Below, one piece after another: positions 32,124-43,665 of a stretch of DNA of 64,000 bases. The stretch is from Agaricus subrufescens (Eukaryota > Basidiomycota > Agaricomycetes > Agaricales > Agaricaceae). Position numbers and translations under genes: made by a program. How positions within the stretch are numbered: the first letter of the stretch is position 1; each line of letters starts with the position of its first letter. Location: contig CM057062.1 in the NCBI GenBank assembly GCA_029945375.1, positions 2,619,564 to 2,683,563 of the forward strand, in the 5' to 3' direction. The notes under the pieces were generated by a model, which did not search any database, was not told the origin of the DNA, and saw only the letters and a program-made list of their open reading frames with translations.

Positions 32124-35100
32124 ATGCACATACGCGAGCTCCTCTGCTTTGGCCATTTGCGGTCAAGCACCCCAACTCCAGCAGGCTCAGGAGGCCCCAC
32201 TCGCGCCCCATCGCCTTATCCTCCCCCTGCTGCACGTGCCTCATCCTCCCATCCCTCTTCCGGCCGTAGGCCATTCCAGCATGGTACGTGGCCATTAACC
32301 AGGGTCATTATCAAATACTCACCATCCCAGTTAATCCCACTGCCACTCCCCCATCTGCCATTTTGCTGGGTGCCTCAACTATCCGGCCCGATCATACATT
32401 GCTACCTATCACTACGCGTGCAATCCCCGAAAATCCGCATCTCACACCAACCCACGGCCCCAGTGTTTCGGTTCACCATTTGTCTATCTATGTTTCTCCA
32501 GACGCAAACGCCACATCCGAACACCACAATCTACTGGGCGTCCCTCAACATTTGGCGACAACCGCAACAGGATCACAACAGCCATTACCGTCTCCCACAA
32601 CAATGGTCAGTTTCCATTAATTAGCTCATAAAATGACAATGCTGAAAGGTTTTCGCCGCCTCCATAATATTGGATTGATATTCCGTTACTCTTTATGGTG
32701 CTCAGAACATTCATGACTCAAGAAATGTGTCCGTTGGTGGCTACATGAACACAGGTGAGCATATTCCATCACATATCTGATGCGTTGACACTGAGCGGTT
32801 ATTGCTAGTTAATTACACGAACACTGTCGTTGGCGGGAACACTGCCTGTAAGAAATGGTCTTTTGCATATTATTTTGCCTAACGATCATCTATCCTAGTC
32901 ATGGAGAAGCTTCTAGAGAAAACGATACCGGGTGCAGCGTTTGATTCGTCCGATCGTGATCCACCTCCACGGTGCCATCCCGGGACCCGTCTGGCTATCT
33001 TAGAACGATGCGTGACTTTCATCATCAATTGCGACAACGAACAGAAGATGCGCTGGGTGTTCGGTGCAGCTGGAGTTGGCAAGTCAGCCATCATGCAGAG
33101 CGTCGCCGAGCGCCCACTCCCTCCGGGAACTTTGCGCGCATCGGTCTTCTTTTTCGTTCATGGCCGCAGTGATGGATCCAAGGCCATTGTAACACTCGCT
33201 TATCAACTCGCAGTCGAGTGCGAGGCCTATCGTGAATTCATCGAGCACATGCTTGCTCGTGATCCTTCCCTCCTACAAAAGGCGATGTCAGTCCAATTCA
33301 ACAGGCTGATCGTTGATCCCTTCATCCACTACTCACCGCTGAAATCCATTGGCCGCGTCTTGATCATAATCGATGGTCTTGATGAATGTGACAAGCAACA
33401 TACCCAGCAGGAGCTTCTCCGCCTTATCTCGGATCTTTGCATTACCAATCCGTCCTCTCCCCTTGTATGGTTGATCGCTAGTCGCCCTGAACCTCACATT
33501 ACATCCTTCTTTGATCGAGATAATGTCAAACCAGCCTACGAGAAGGAGGAGATTTTGGTTGATTCTGATGAAGCTCGGGAGGATGTGGAAAGAGTTCTTC
33601 GTAGTGAACTGACGAGGATACAAATCGACTTTGGATTGAATCTTCGATGGCCCTTTGAGCAGGACTTTTGGAAAATCGCTAAAGCCGCGGGCGGGCTATT
33701 TGTATATGCGAAAACGGTCACGAAATACATAGGGGACCCTTACGCTGCAAATCCGAAATCGCAGCTCGATGACGTACTGAAAGTCATTGATGCTCATCCA
33801 CTTGTCTCCCGAGAGCACCCGATGGCGTCACTTGATGCCTTGTATGCTCAGATCCTATCCAAAGTCCCTCCGGAAGCCGAGTCGAACATGCGAAAGCTCC
33901 TTTTAGCATTGGCTGTATTCTGGGATGTCATTCAACAGGCCACAAAGAAGGACAATTTCATTATACTATGTAATTGGTTGGGTATAACCCCCGATGATGC
34001 ATATGCTGCTCTTCGACATCTTTTCTCCGTTTTGAACGTCCCTCGGCGCGATGAAGCTCACAAGCAACAGCTCAAGTATTTCCATAAATCATTCATCGAC
34101 TACATCAGCGACTCCACTCGGTCTGGATTTTCTCCTGATATCGCACAAGAAGCCCACCAACTCAACACTGAATGTGCGTTAAGGGTACTCAAGCAGGCTC
34201 CTGATACTTTTCATTTTTACAGCATTAATGCTTATATTTCGCAAGGTTGGGGGAGACCTACAGGAGAGCTACTCGTTGGTACTGGACCAGGGTGCAGCAT
34301 TGCGCTCACCTGGTCGGCGGGCGATGGAATGGACTGGGATGACAATCAAACAAGGGTGTACATGTATAAAACGGCTATTGCGAGCATTATGGATGGGGTT
34401 CAATATCAACGAAAAGCATTCTATAGCGTGTTCTACATCCGTTTCTTGGCAACGTGCTTCCGGATGTATAGATATCATGTTGTCAAACAGGTGCACCAAA
34501 TTGTTTTTGTGAGTATCTATAGTCCTCTATGGGTGCGATGCTAAGGTTACGCGTTACGCGTTAGGACAAATCTCGGTGTCTCGAATTCATGGAACAAGGC
34601 CTCGTCAAACAGTTACCACTCAAAGTCCTGAAATTTTCAGATCTTATATACGACGCCAAGTTGCGGTTCAACCGCCCCATGATGTCCTCGATCAATGTAC
34701 CTGATCCATGGAATCCATCTTGTAATGTGAGTGAAAGACTTTTACTTGCCGAAGCCTATTGACTCTGCATCACGCAGCATGAACGAGAAGGTGAGTGGGG
34801 ACAAGATAAGCCCCAAGCCTGGACCACTACATTCGCGGTCACGGAATACGACGTAGCCTTGGATGACGGCGTGAACTCGGATGATGACGTCAACTTGGAT
34901 GACGACATGGACTTGGATGACGATGAAGACTGCAATTGTCATAAGCGGTTAAAACGGCAGTTTCAACACTGGAAAACCACAGTTCCGGATCACCCGGTCC
35001 TTATTCTGTTCACCTCGACTGGACAATGTTTTGTAGAGTTCAAATTTGTTGATGAGGAAGATGGTGTTTCGGAGTGGACATATTGGCTTATGCATAAATT

Positions 35101-35140
35101 TACAAAAAAGAAGCGGAAAAGGCTGGGAAGTATAGTATAA
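32124..35140 (+). CDS. NACHT-domain NLR protein, copy 1 (885 aa)
   Basis: Seven exons splice in phase: 32124-32283, 32331-32605, 32706-32754, 32809-32847, 32899-34508, 34565-34726 and 34778-35140. The start is the ATG conserved in all four copies (MHIREL). After a basic N-terminus and a Pro-rich linker come a mini-exon segment, NIHDSRNVSVGGYMNTG, and VVGGNTA. The NACHT NTPase follows: HPGTR, Walker A GAAGVGKS at about 230-237, and Walker B VLIIIDGLDECD at about 328-339. Then a HKSFIDYI...RSGFS motif typical of basidiomycete NLRs and a C-terminal part with Asp repeats and CFVEFKFVDEEDGVSEW. No WD40, ankyrin or TPR repeats follow. Fungal NLRs act in non-self recognition and regulated cell death; the trigger of this one is unknown. 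The gene looks intact, but its distal upstream DNA is displaced. Confidence 0.9.
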
Positions 35141-36727
35141 TGTTGTTATTATGATCTTGAATGTACTTTCGTGACACTTGAAGGCGAGGCGTAGTTTGGT
35201 TTTTCTTTTGTCTGTTTCAGTTCTACCACGAGTCTGGGTCAGCCTATGTTGCTTGTGTTCCTAATGAGTAATGTGAAAAAGACGTTAAGAGCGGTGGTAG
35301 GCAAACAATATGTCGGGCGGAACTGCATCTAAAGTTGTGAACATGAGGATGATGTAAGGCTGCTGCTGGAATCCAGGCCCATAGAGTGTTTGAATTCTCG
35401 GGCAGCGCTTTATGGTTGTAGGTCCTCGATCTCATCAAACTTGAAAAATCCAATGATATACTCTGCGACAAAGTATATTCTATGTAAAATCAACTTTTGT
35501 GTCTGTCAAAATGGTTGATACTTGCTGTTGCTGTGTGATTCAAGTCTAGAATGACTACTATCATCATGCGTGCTACGTGGCAATGACGAGACTGAAATTG
35601 CGGGATAGTATTTTCCCTTTAGTCTATACTCAACCACTGGCAGATGAGTCGAGATATTTAGTGTAGTAAACTCAATATGTCCATCTGTGTTTGATAGTTC
35701 ATCTCTAGCGAGACGATCGTCATCCTCCTCAATGTCCCTTCAAACACTGCTCGTCCACGCTGTGCAACACGACCAAAGTAATCGCTTCTTGAGTTGCGAG
35801 CTAGTCTCGTCTTCATATTAATTGTTGTCGGTGTGGCTTTGCCGACGTTACTTGGTGATGTATTGATAAAGTCGGAGACCTCTGCGTTGGGATAAATGAG
35901 GGAACTGAGAAAGAGAGGACGGTAGCGGTGAATGAAGGAAACCGTCGGGGTAATACTGGTGATGTTCAAGGTTGGAAGATCGAAATAAGGAGATAGCTAG
36001 TCCACCGGATACAAAAAGCCTGCAGTGGTTACACACAGAGTGTTTGTGACGCAAAGAATGAGACAAGACCTACCATGAGTTAGGCATTTGTGACTGGATG
36101 TGTCTGGATTCGATCAGCAGAATTTCGAGAAGATATGTAACACACCTGGATTATTTGATCATTGAGAGCGATGGATTTCACTGGACATGCATTCGACATT
36201 GAATCGGGCGTGGAGGAAAGTTTGAGGGTAGACATATTGTTTTGTAAGGATTTATTGAGAGCGATGAACAGCGAGAGTTTCATACTGTATGTTTCTGCAT
36301 TAACGTTTGCCGTCACTATAGCGTTTAAGTCACAGATGTAGCGGAATAAATGAACGCGTACCATGCCGATGGCCCATAAGAGTCAGCAATGCAGATGTTT
36401 GATTTGCAAGGTGTAACCTGCGAAATACGGGATTAACCAAACATGGAAATGTTGATAGATTATATCCCCCTTGTTGTCAAAGGTTTAGTAGCCGCTACAT
36501 TCACCAGAATGGGATAGACGAGTGCAGCGACTGACGTAGCCTTTGGGAGATAGTACTGGTCTTGTGCTCGCGCATGGTAGAAGTCTTCTGGTAGGTGTCT
36601 GATACGAAGTTTACAGTGAATAGCTGCTATTATTATGGTGATACTAGTTGAACTGCTTCAACATACCTTGAGGCCTTGATAGCGGCCTACGGATGCATCT
36701 GTGCAAGTCGGAATGGGGTCATCAAAC
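35141..36727 (-). pseudogene. NLR spacer with a minus-strand gene remnant
   Basis: A minus-strand exon beginning after an acceptor near 35990 encodes LSPYFDLPTLNITSITPTV and ends ...MTIVSLEMNYQTQMDILSL at 35658. Upstream on the same strand (36080-36364) is another open piece, MVRVHLFRYICDLN. A diverged copy of the end, IIALEVDPEACMDMLRSL, lies in the spacer between NLR 3 and NLR 4. The leucine-spaced pattern might come from an LRR or F-box-type gene, but I cannot name it. Parts of the spacer (about 36000-36120) also match 40080-40200 and 44570-44700. Confidence 0.35.
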
Positions 36728-36736
36728 GGTCACGTG
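36728..36736 (+). promoter_or_regulatory. GGTCACGTG element upstream of NLR 2
   Basis: This is the same nonamer as at 31806, here 316 bp before the NLR 2 start. A GTGTTAAGC word follows 30-40 bp downstream, as it does in copies 3 and 4. Confidence 0.55.
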
Positions 36737-37043
36737 AATATCGTTACAAGGTGGCTGCGCAGTGTTAAGCTTCCGTTTTTTTTATAGCGCAACGGTATCG
36801 TTTGTCTGCCTTACCCCTGTTTGTCCTCAATTTGATATCTTTGTTGCCGAAGGACGCTCGGTAGGCTGCGACAAAACTTACGTTGGGAGGGAGATAGAGC
36901 GACGCGGGCCACGCATCTGTTCAAGAAACCACTAACCCAGATGTATTGCAGGCGCTGGAACCGCCTCACGTCACACTGTTTTCCCTGGGCCGATAAAATC
37001 CCACAGCCCTGTCTCTCTTCCTCTTCACTGCATTCGCGTACAC

Positions 37044-39657
37044 ATGCGCAAGCTTTTCCGCTTTGGCCGCTCACGGTCAAAAACCCCAGCTCCAGAAGAC
37101 TCGAGGGACCCTGATCGTGGCCAACCGTCTCATGCTCCCTCTGCCGCGCATGTCCCATCCTCCCACCCCTCAAGCCATGAGCCATCCCACCATGGTACGC
37201 GCCCGCAAAGTGGTGTTATTACCGGATACTCACCATCCCAGCTAATCTCACTACCACTCCCCCCTCCGGCATTCCGCTGCGTGGCTCGACAACCCAACAC
37301 GATCGTGCAACGGTCACTACGCATGCACTACCCAAGGATTCACATCTTGCACAAACTACTGGTTCCGGCGGTTCAACTAACCAATCCCCTGCCCATACAT
37401 TTCCACAGACGATTGTCTCATGCGAACACCACAATCTCTCGGTCGTCCCTCAAAATTTGCAGGCGCCTACAACAGCGTTGCAACAAACTACCAATTGGCA
37501 CGAAGATTAAATACCTCCCCTCCCAGATTATTCGGTAGATGCTCCCTCAATTAGCAGAATGCTAGGTGACTCGCCCAGCCAACTCGACCATAAATTGCAA
37601 CCAGCCACTTCACAAGCAATACCTCATCCCCGGTATCTCACTGCAACTCTTGGCCCTACTGGTCCAGCAACTCAATCTCCTGCTGACCCCTTCCCGAAGA
37701 CGAGCCTTCCATCCAATTTATCAGTCGTACCTCGACCCTCTCAGCCGCTAGAGGCAGCAATGGAACAGTCTTTACTGTCTCCTCAATTGACTGTCAGTCT
37801 TCCTAACGCGATCTGCGATCAAAGACATCCAAAGGCTAATTGTCATATTCGTTCTAGGTTCCGCTAGCCAGACATCAAGGAGTGGTGTATGGCGTACAGA
37901 ACATTAATGATTCAAGAAACATATCCATTGATGGCAATATGAATTCGGGTAAAAAAAAATTGTATTGCGTATTTGGCGTGGTTATACTGACTGAATCGTA
38001 TTTCTGCCAGTCACTTACATGAATCCTGTCATTGGCGGTCCCAGTTCCTGTATGAGATTGTCCTTACCACATTTCTCTTACTGACGACGCTGTGCTTTAG
38101 TCATGGAAAAGCTTCTGGAGAAAACGATACCAGGTGCAGCGTTTGATTCGTCTGACCGTGATCCACCCCCGCGATGCCACCCTGGGACCCGTCTGGCCAT
38201 CCTGAAACGATGCATACACTTCATCCTCAACTGCAACAATGAGAGGAAGATGCGCTGGGTAGTTGGTGCAGCTGGAGTCGGAAAGTCGGCCATATTGCAA
38301 AGCGTTGCCGAATACCCCCTTCCTCCTGTGACTTTACAGGCCTCAATCTTCTTTTTTGTCTACGGTCGCAGTGACGGATCCAAGGCCATCATAACACTTG
38401 CATATCAGCTCGCAGTTGAATGTGAACCGTATCGTCTATTTATCGAGCTCGCGCTTGCTCGTGATCCATCCCTCCTCCAAAAGGCGATGGCAGTCCAATT
38501 CAACAAATTGATTGTCGAACCTTTCGTCCACCACCCGCCGCTGAGATCCATTGGTCGCGTCTTGGTCATAATCGATGGCCTTGATGAGTGTGATAACCAA
38601 CATACCCAGGAGGAGCTTCTCCGCCTTATCTCTGATCTTTGTATCACCATCCCGTCGTCTCCCCTTGTATGGTTGATTGCTAGTCGCCCAGAGCCGCATA
38701 TCACATCCTTCCTTACTCAAACCACCGTTAAACGAGCATACGAGAAGGAAGAAATATTTGTTGATTCTTATGAGGCCCGGAAGGACGTCGAGACATTTCT
38801 TCATAATGAATTGTCGAAGATACAAACCAAGTTCTCGTTGAACTTCCGTGTTCGATGGCCTTCTGACCGGGATTTTTGGAAACTTGCTGAAGCTTCGGGT
38901 GGCCTATTCGTATATGCACAGACGGTCACCAAATACATAGGGGACCCTCATGCTGGAAACCCAAAATCGCAGCTCGATGACGTATTGAAGGTCATTGACG
39001 CACATCCACTTTCCGATATCTCGAGAGAGCACCCGATGGCGCTACTGGATGCCTTGTATGCCCAGATCCTATCCAAAGTCCCTCTAGAGGCCAAGTCAAA
39101 CATGCGAAAGCTCCTTTTGGCATTAGCTATATTCTGGGACGTCATTTATCAGCCGGGCGCGGGCAATCTAATAATGCTATGTAATTGGTTGGGTATCACC
39201 TCTGATGATGCATATGCTGCTCTTCGACATCTTTTTGCCGTTCTGAAGGTCCCTCGGCGTCATGAGGCTCATGATGAAGAACTCGGCTATTTCCATAAAT
39301 CATTTATTAACTACATATGCGACTTTACTCGATCTGGATTTTCGCCTCATTTTGAACAAGAAGCCCAACAACTCAACACTGAATGTGCTTTCAGGGTACT
39401 CAGACAAGCCCCTGATAATATTCATTTTGGTGATATCAATACTGTTGCTTGGGGTTTGGATGAGATCGGAACACTACTAGATGGTACCGGGTCGGGGTGC
39501 GATATTGCGCTCACCTGGTCAGTGGATGAAGAAGTGGACTGGGACGGCAATAGTACGAGGGTGAATATGTATAAGATGGCCATTGTGACCGTTGTGGAAG
39601 GAGCCCCGATCTACCTGACCCATGGAATCCATCTTGTGACGTGAGTGAAACATTTGT
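37044..39657 (+). pseudogene. NACHT NLR, copy 2, C-terminally truncated
   Basis: Exon 1 (37044-37194, MRKLFRFGRSRSK) and the mini-exons 37900-37948 (NINDSRNISIDGNMNS) and 38011-38049 match the other copies. The NACHT exon starts at 38101 with Walker A GAAGVGKS and Walker B VLVIIDGLDECD. Two defects are visible. The linker exon runs into a TAA near 37510 within an extra stretch of about 250 bp, so it needs unusual splicing. Near 39605, VVEG is followed directly by sequence that belongs to the DLPDPWNPSC exon: nearly 300 bp have been deleted and the frame is shifted, giving a stop soon after. The C-terminal exon at 39693-39970 (FVEFKFVDEEDGVSEW) is still present but out of frame. A shortened NACHT protein could still be made. 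Confidence 0.75.
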
Positions 39658-39692
39658 ACTTACCGCAGCCTATTCACGTCACATGGTACAGC

Positions 39693-39970
39693 ATGAGCGA
39701 GCAGGTGAATGGGGAGAAGACGAGCCCACGAATTGGATAACTAACTTTGACGTGGATGCCAATCAGGATAGGCGGTGTGATTTCTGTTGTCAGCGGTTAA
39801 AGCACCAATTAAAAAATTGGCGGACTAAAGTTCCAGATTACCCGGTTTTGGTTTTGTTCACCTCGGCTGGACAGTGTTTTGTAGAGTTCAAGTTTGTTGA
39901 TGAGGAGGATGGTGTTTCGGAGTGGACGTATTTCATGGTGCATAAGTTTATGAAGAGGAAGCGCAAGTGA
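39693..39970 (+). pseudogene. Orphaned C-terminal exon of NLR copy 2
   Basis: After a normal acceptor (GGTACAG), this exon reads HERAGEWGEDEP, then CDFCCQRLKHQL and CFVEFKFVDEEDGVSEW, and stops at 39970. It is the counterpart of the last exon of the other NLR copies and has kept an open frame, although the upstream deletion shifts the frame that would enter it. Unlike copies 1 and 3, it lacks the Asp-rich expansion. Confidence 0.7.
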
Positions 39971-40637
39971 TTGGGTAGTATTGTATGATGTTGTTATACG
40001 ATTTTGAGTCTGCTTTCGTGACTTTTAACGACGGGCAGTTGTATACCGCTCGTTTTCCGGGTGTGAGGTTTGAAATCGTGAGATAGAAAGACTACCGGGG
40101 ACTAAAAGGATCCGGTAGTTGCGTACAAAATGTTTGTGACGGGAAGCATGCGCTCAAACTTACCATGAATTAGGCATTTATGTTTAGATGACTGCGCGAC
40201 GACACTCTGTCTCAGTTAGTTGATACTCGTCTAGATTCAACCAGCGGTAAGGCACTTTAGTTGACTGTTGTCGAGTGCTCTACTCAGATCACCGGGTGGT
40301 CACGTGCATATGGTCGTGAGCGCCGAGCGGTGGCTGCACAGTGTTAAGCCCCCGTTTTTATAGCTCTATGGATACCCCACTCAATCGCTTTGTACCATAC
40401 TGCCCCACTCTTCATTTATCTTAGATAGATCACTGGAAAACAAAGCTCTGTGTGCTTGGACAAAATCAAGATGGGAGGAAGAATACGGCAAGCGTGACGT
40501 GGGCTCACATATTCGTACTAAGCCACCGACCCAAATATATCGCAAGCGCTGGAACTGCCTCATGTCGACTGTGTCTTCCCGGGCGGACAAACTCCCACAG
40601 CCCTTCCTCTCTCGCCCTCCACCGCGTTCCCATACAC
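39971..40637. other. Short spacer between NLR 2 and NLR 3
   Basis: There is no gene. The stretch contains sequence shared with the other spacers (GGATCCGGTAGT..GCGTACAA around 40110-40130, also at 44600-44620) and the promoter region of copy 3. The conserved core TTGTACCATACTGCC lies near 40390. Confidence 0.6.
40298..40306 (+). promoter_or_regulatory. GGTCACGTG element upstream of NLR 3
   Basis: The nonamer is 340 bp before the NLR 3 start, in the wider context ATCACCGGGTGGTCACGTG that is shared with copies 1 and 4. Confidence 0.55.
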
Positions 40638-43600
40638 ATGCGCAAGTTCTTTCGCTTTGGCCGCTCGCGGTCAAAAGCTCCAGCCCCTGCAGACTCGAGA
40701 GACCCCACTCGCGTCCCATCGCCTCATGCTCCCCCTGCTGCATGTGTCTCATCCTCCCGTCCCTCCTCCAGCCTTGGGCTATCCCAGCACGGTATGCACC
40801 TGCCGATGACTGTCATTATCAAATACTCACTTTCTCAGACAATCCCCCTGCCACTCCCCTCTCCGGCGTTGTGCTGGGTGGCTCGACTACCCAACCCAGC
40901 CATACATCACTACCGGTCACTATGCGTGCAATCCCCGAGGATCCCTATCTTGCATCGACTTCTGGCCTCAGCGGTTGGGTTGATCAATCCCCTATCTATG
41001 CCTCTCCACAGACAAATCCCTCATCCGAACACCACGATCTATTGGTCGTCCCTCAGCATTTGCCAGCGCCTACAACAGGATCGCAACATTCATTACTGCC
41101 TCCGGCACTGACGGTCAGTTTTCATTAATTAGCTCGTAAAATGATAATGCTGAAAGGCTTTTCGCCGCTTTCATAACATTGCACTGATATTCTTTACGGT
41201 GTTCAGAGCATTCATGACTCAAGAAATGTATCAGTCAGCGGCAACATGAATACGGGTGACAATACTCCATCATATGTTCGACATGCAATCGCTAACGATA
41301 TCTGTAGTCCATTATGTCAGTGGCGGGAGCACCAACTGTAAGGATTTGCCCTTCACATTTCATTCTTCCTGACAGTTTTATGCGTTAGTTATGAAAACAC
41401 TTCTGCAGGAGACAATACCCGGAGCAGCGTTCGATTCTTCCGCCCGTGATCCTCCCCCGCGGTGCCACCCCGGGACGCGTTTGGCTGTCTTGGATCGATG
41501 CGTGACTTTCATCGTCAACTGCCACGATGAAAGGAAGATGCGCTGGGTGGTCGGTGCAGCTGGAGTTGGAAAGTCGGCCATCTTGCAGAGCGTCGCCGAG
41601 CGCCCACTTCCCCTTGTGACGTTACATGCTTCGATATTCTTTTTTGTCAATGGCCGTAGTGACGGATCCAAGGCTATCATAACACTCGCTTATCAACTCG
41701 CAGTCGAGTGCGAGCCCTATCGTCTATACATTGAGCTTGCGCTCACTCGCGATCCATCCCTCCTGCAGAAGGCAATGTCGGTTCAATTCAATAAACTCAT
41801 TATTGAACCCTTCATCCACCACCAGCCGCTAAAATCCGTTGGCCGTATTTTGATCATAATCGACGGTCTCGATGAATGCGACAATCAACGTACCCAGGAG
41901 GAACTTCTTCGCCTGATCTCGGATCTTTGCATCACCATTCCGTCCTCTCCCTTTGTATGGTTGATCGCTAGTCGCCCGGAACCTCACATCATGTCGTTCT
42001 TCGCTCAAAGCGCTGTTGAACCCGTCTATGAGAAGGAGGAAATAGTTGTTGACTCCGATGAGGCTCGGAAGGATGTGGAAAGGTTTCTTCGTAGTGAATT
42101 GTCGAAGGTACAAGCCAAGTTTTCATTGAACCCCAGAGTTCGATGGCCTTCCGATGAGGATTTTTGGAAGCTCGCTGGAGCTTCGGGAGGGCTGTTCGTA
42201 TATGCGCAAACGGTCACAAAATACATAGGGGACCCTCACGCTGGAAATCCGAAATCCCAGCTCGATGACGTACTGAAAGTCATTGACGCTCATCCGCTTC
42301 TTCATGTTTCACGAGAGCACCCAATGGCGTTACTGGATGCTTTGTATGCTCAGATTCTGTCCAAAGTCCCTCTAGAGGCCAAGTCAAACATGCGAAAGCT
42401 CCTTTTGGCATTAGCTATGTTCTGGGATATCATTCATCAGGGGTCGAGGGCGACCGCACATACTTTACTTATGCTATGTAATTGGTTGGGTATTACCTCC
42501 GATGATGCATATGCTGCTCTTCGACATCTTTTCTCCGTTTTGAAGGTCCCTCGGCGTGATGAAGCTCACCAGGAAAGTCTCACGTATTTCCATAAATCAT
42601 TCATCGACTACATTCGCGACTTCACTCGATCTGGATTTTCGCCTGATATCGAACAAGAAGCCCAACAACTCAACACCGAATGCGCGTTTAGGGTTCTTAA
42701 CCAGGCTCCTGATTCTATTCACTTGGGTGACGTTGATCATCGAGTTTACGTTGCATATAGGGTAGGAAATCTAGTAGATGGTACTAGTTTAGGGTGCAAC
42801 ATTGCGCTCACCTGGTCAGTGGACGATGAAATGACCTGGGATGACAATATGACCAGGGTGAATATGTATAAAATGGCCATTGCAAGCGTTGTGGAAGGGA
42901 TCAGGAACGGACAAGAAGCTTTCTGCAACGTGTTTTGCATTCGTATCTTGGCTACGTGCTTTGTTAAGCTTGACCAACGTGGTGGTCAAAATTTGCATCA
43001 AGTTGTGTTTGTGAGTACTCATAGTCCTCTATGGGCACGATGCTAAAATTACGCGTTAGGATAAATCTCGCTGTCACGAGTTCATCGAACGAGGACTTGT
43101 CAAGTTGGTACCAATCAAAGCCCTCAATTTTTCGGATCTTATATGGAAGGTCGAGTTGCGGTTCAACCGCCCCATAACGTCCTCAATCGATCTACCTGAC
43201 CCATGGAATCCATCTTGTGATGTGAGTGAAAAACTTATGCTTGCCGAAGCCTATTGACGCCGTATCCTGTAGCATGAACAAGAAGGTGAATGGGGACAAG
43301 ATAAGCCCCTAGCCTGGACAACTACATTCTACTTGAAAGACGACGTGGACTCGGACGACTTGGACTCGGACGACGACGTGGGCTCGGATGACGACGTGGA
43401 CTTGGACGACGACGTGGGCCCGGATGACGACTCGGACTCGGATGACGATGAAGACTGTAATTGTACTAAACGGTTAAAACGGCAATTGGAGCATTGGCAG
43501 ACCACAGTTCCAGACCACCCGGCCCTGGTTCTGTTTACTTCAGCTGGGCGATGTTTCGTGGAATTTAATTTTGTTGATGAGGAAGACGGCGTCTCAGAGT

Positions 43601-43665
43601 GGACGTATTGGCTTGTGCATAAATTTACGGAGGAGAAGCGGAAAGAGCTGGGAAGTATAGTATAA
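40638..43665 (+). CDS. NACHT-domain NLR protein, copy 3 (894 aa)
   Basis: Exons: 40638-40791, 40839-41113, 41207-41255, 41308-41337, 41389-43010, 43060-43221 and 43273-43665. All phases agree and total 895 codons with the stop. The protein begins MRKFFRFGRSRSK. It has a Pro/Ser-rich linker, SIHDSRNVSVSGNMNTG, then the NACHT domain with GAAGVGKS and ILIIIDGLDECD, SASRPEP-type strands and the HKSFIDYIRDFTRSGFS motif. The C-terminal exon contains an Asp-rich expansion built from repeats of DSDDD/DLDDD-type units (43336-43452), then the conserved CFVEFNFVDEEDGVSEW and a Lys/Glu-rich end. I see no defect. It is the best reference copy for modelling the family. The ligand-sensing part, usually C-terminal repeats in NLRs, is absent or replaced by the acidic domain. 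Confidence 0.92.
43333..43460 (+). repeat. Acidic codon repeat in the C-terminal exon of NLR 3
   Basis: Tandem variants of a GACGTGGACTCGGACGAC-like unit encode alternating Asp, Ser, Val and Leu. Copy 1 has a shorter version (34860-34925); copies 2 and 4 have none. The expansion keeps the frame. Confidence 0.8.
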
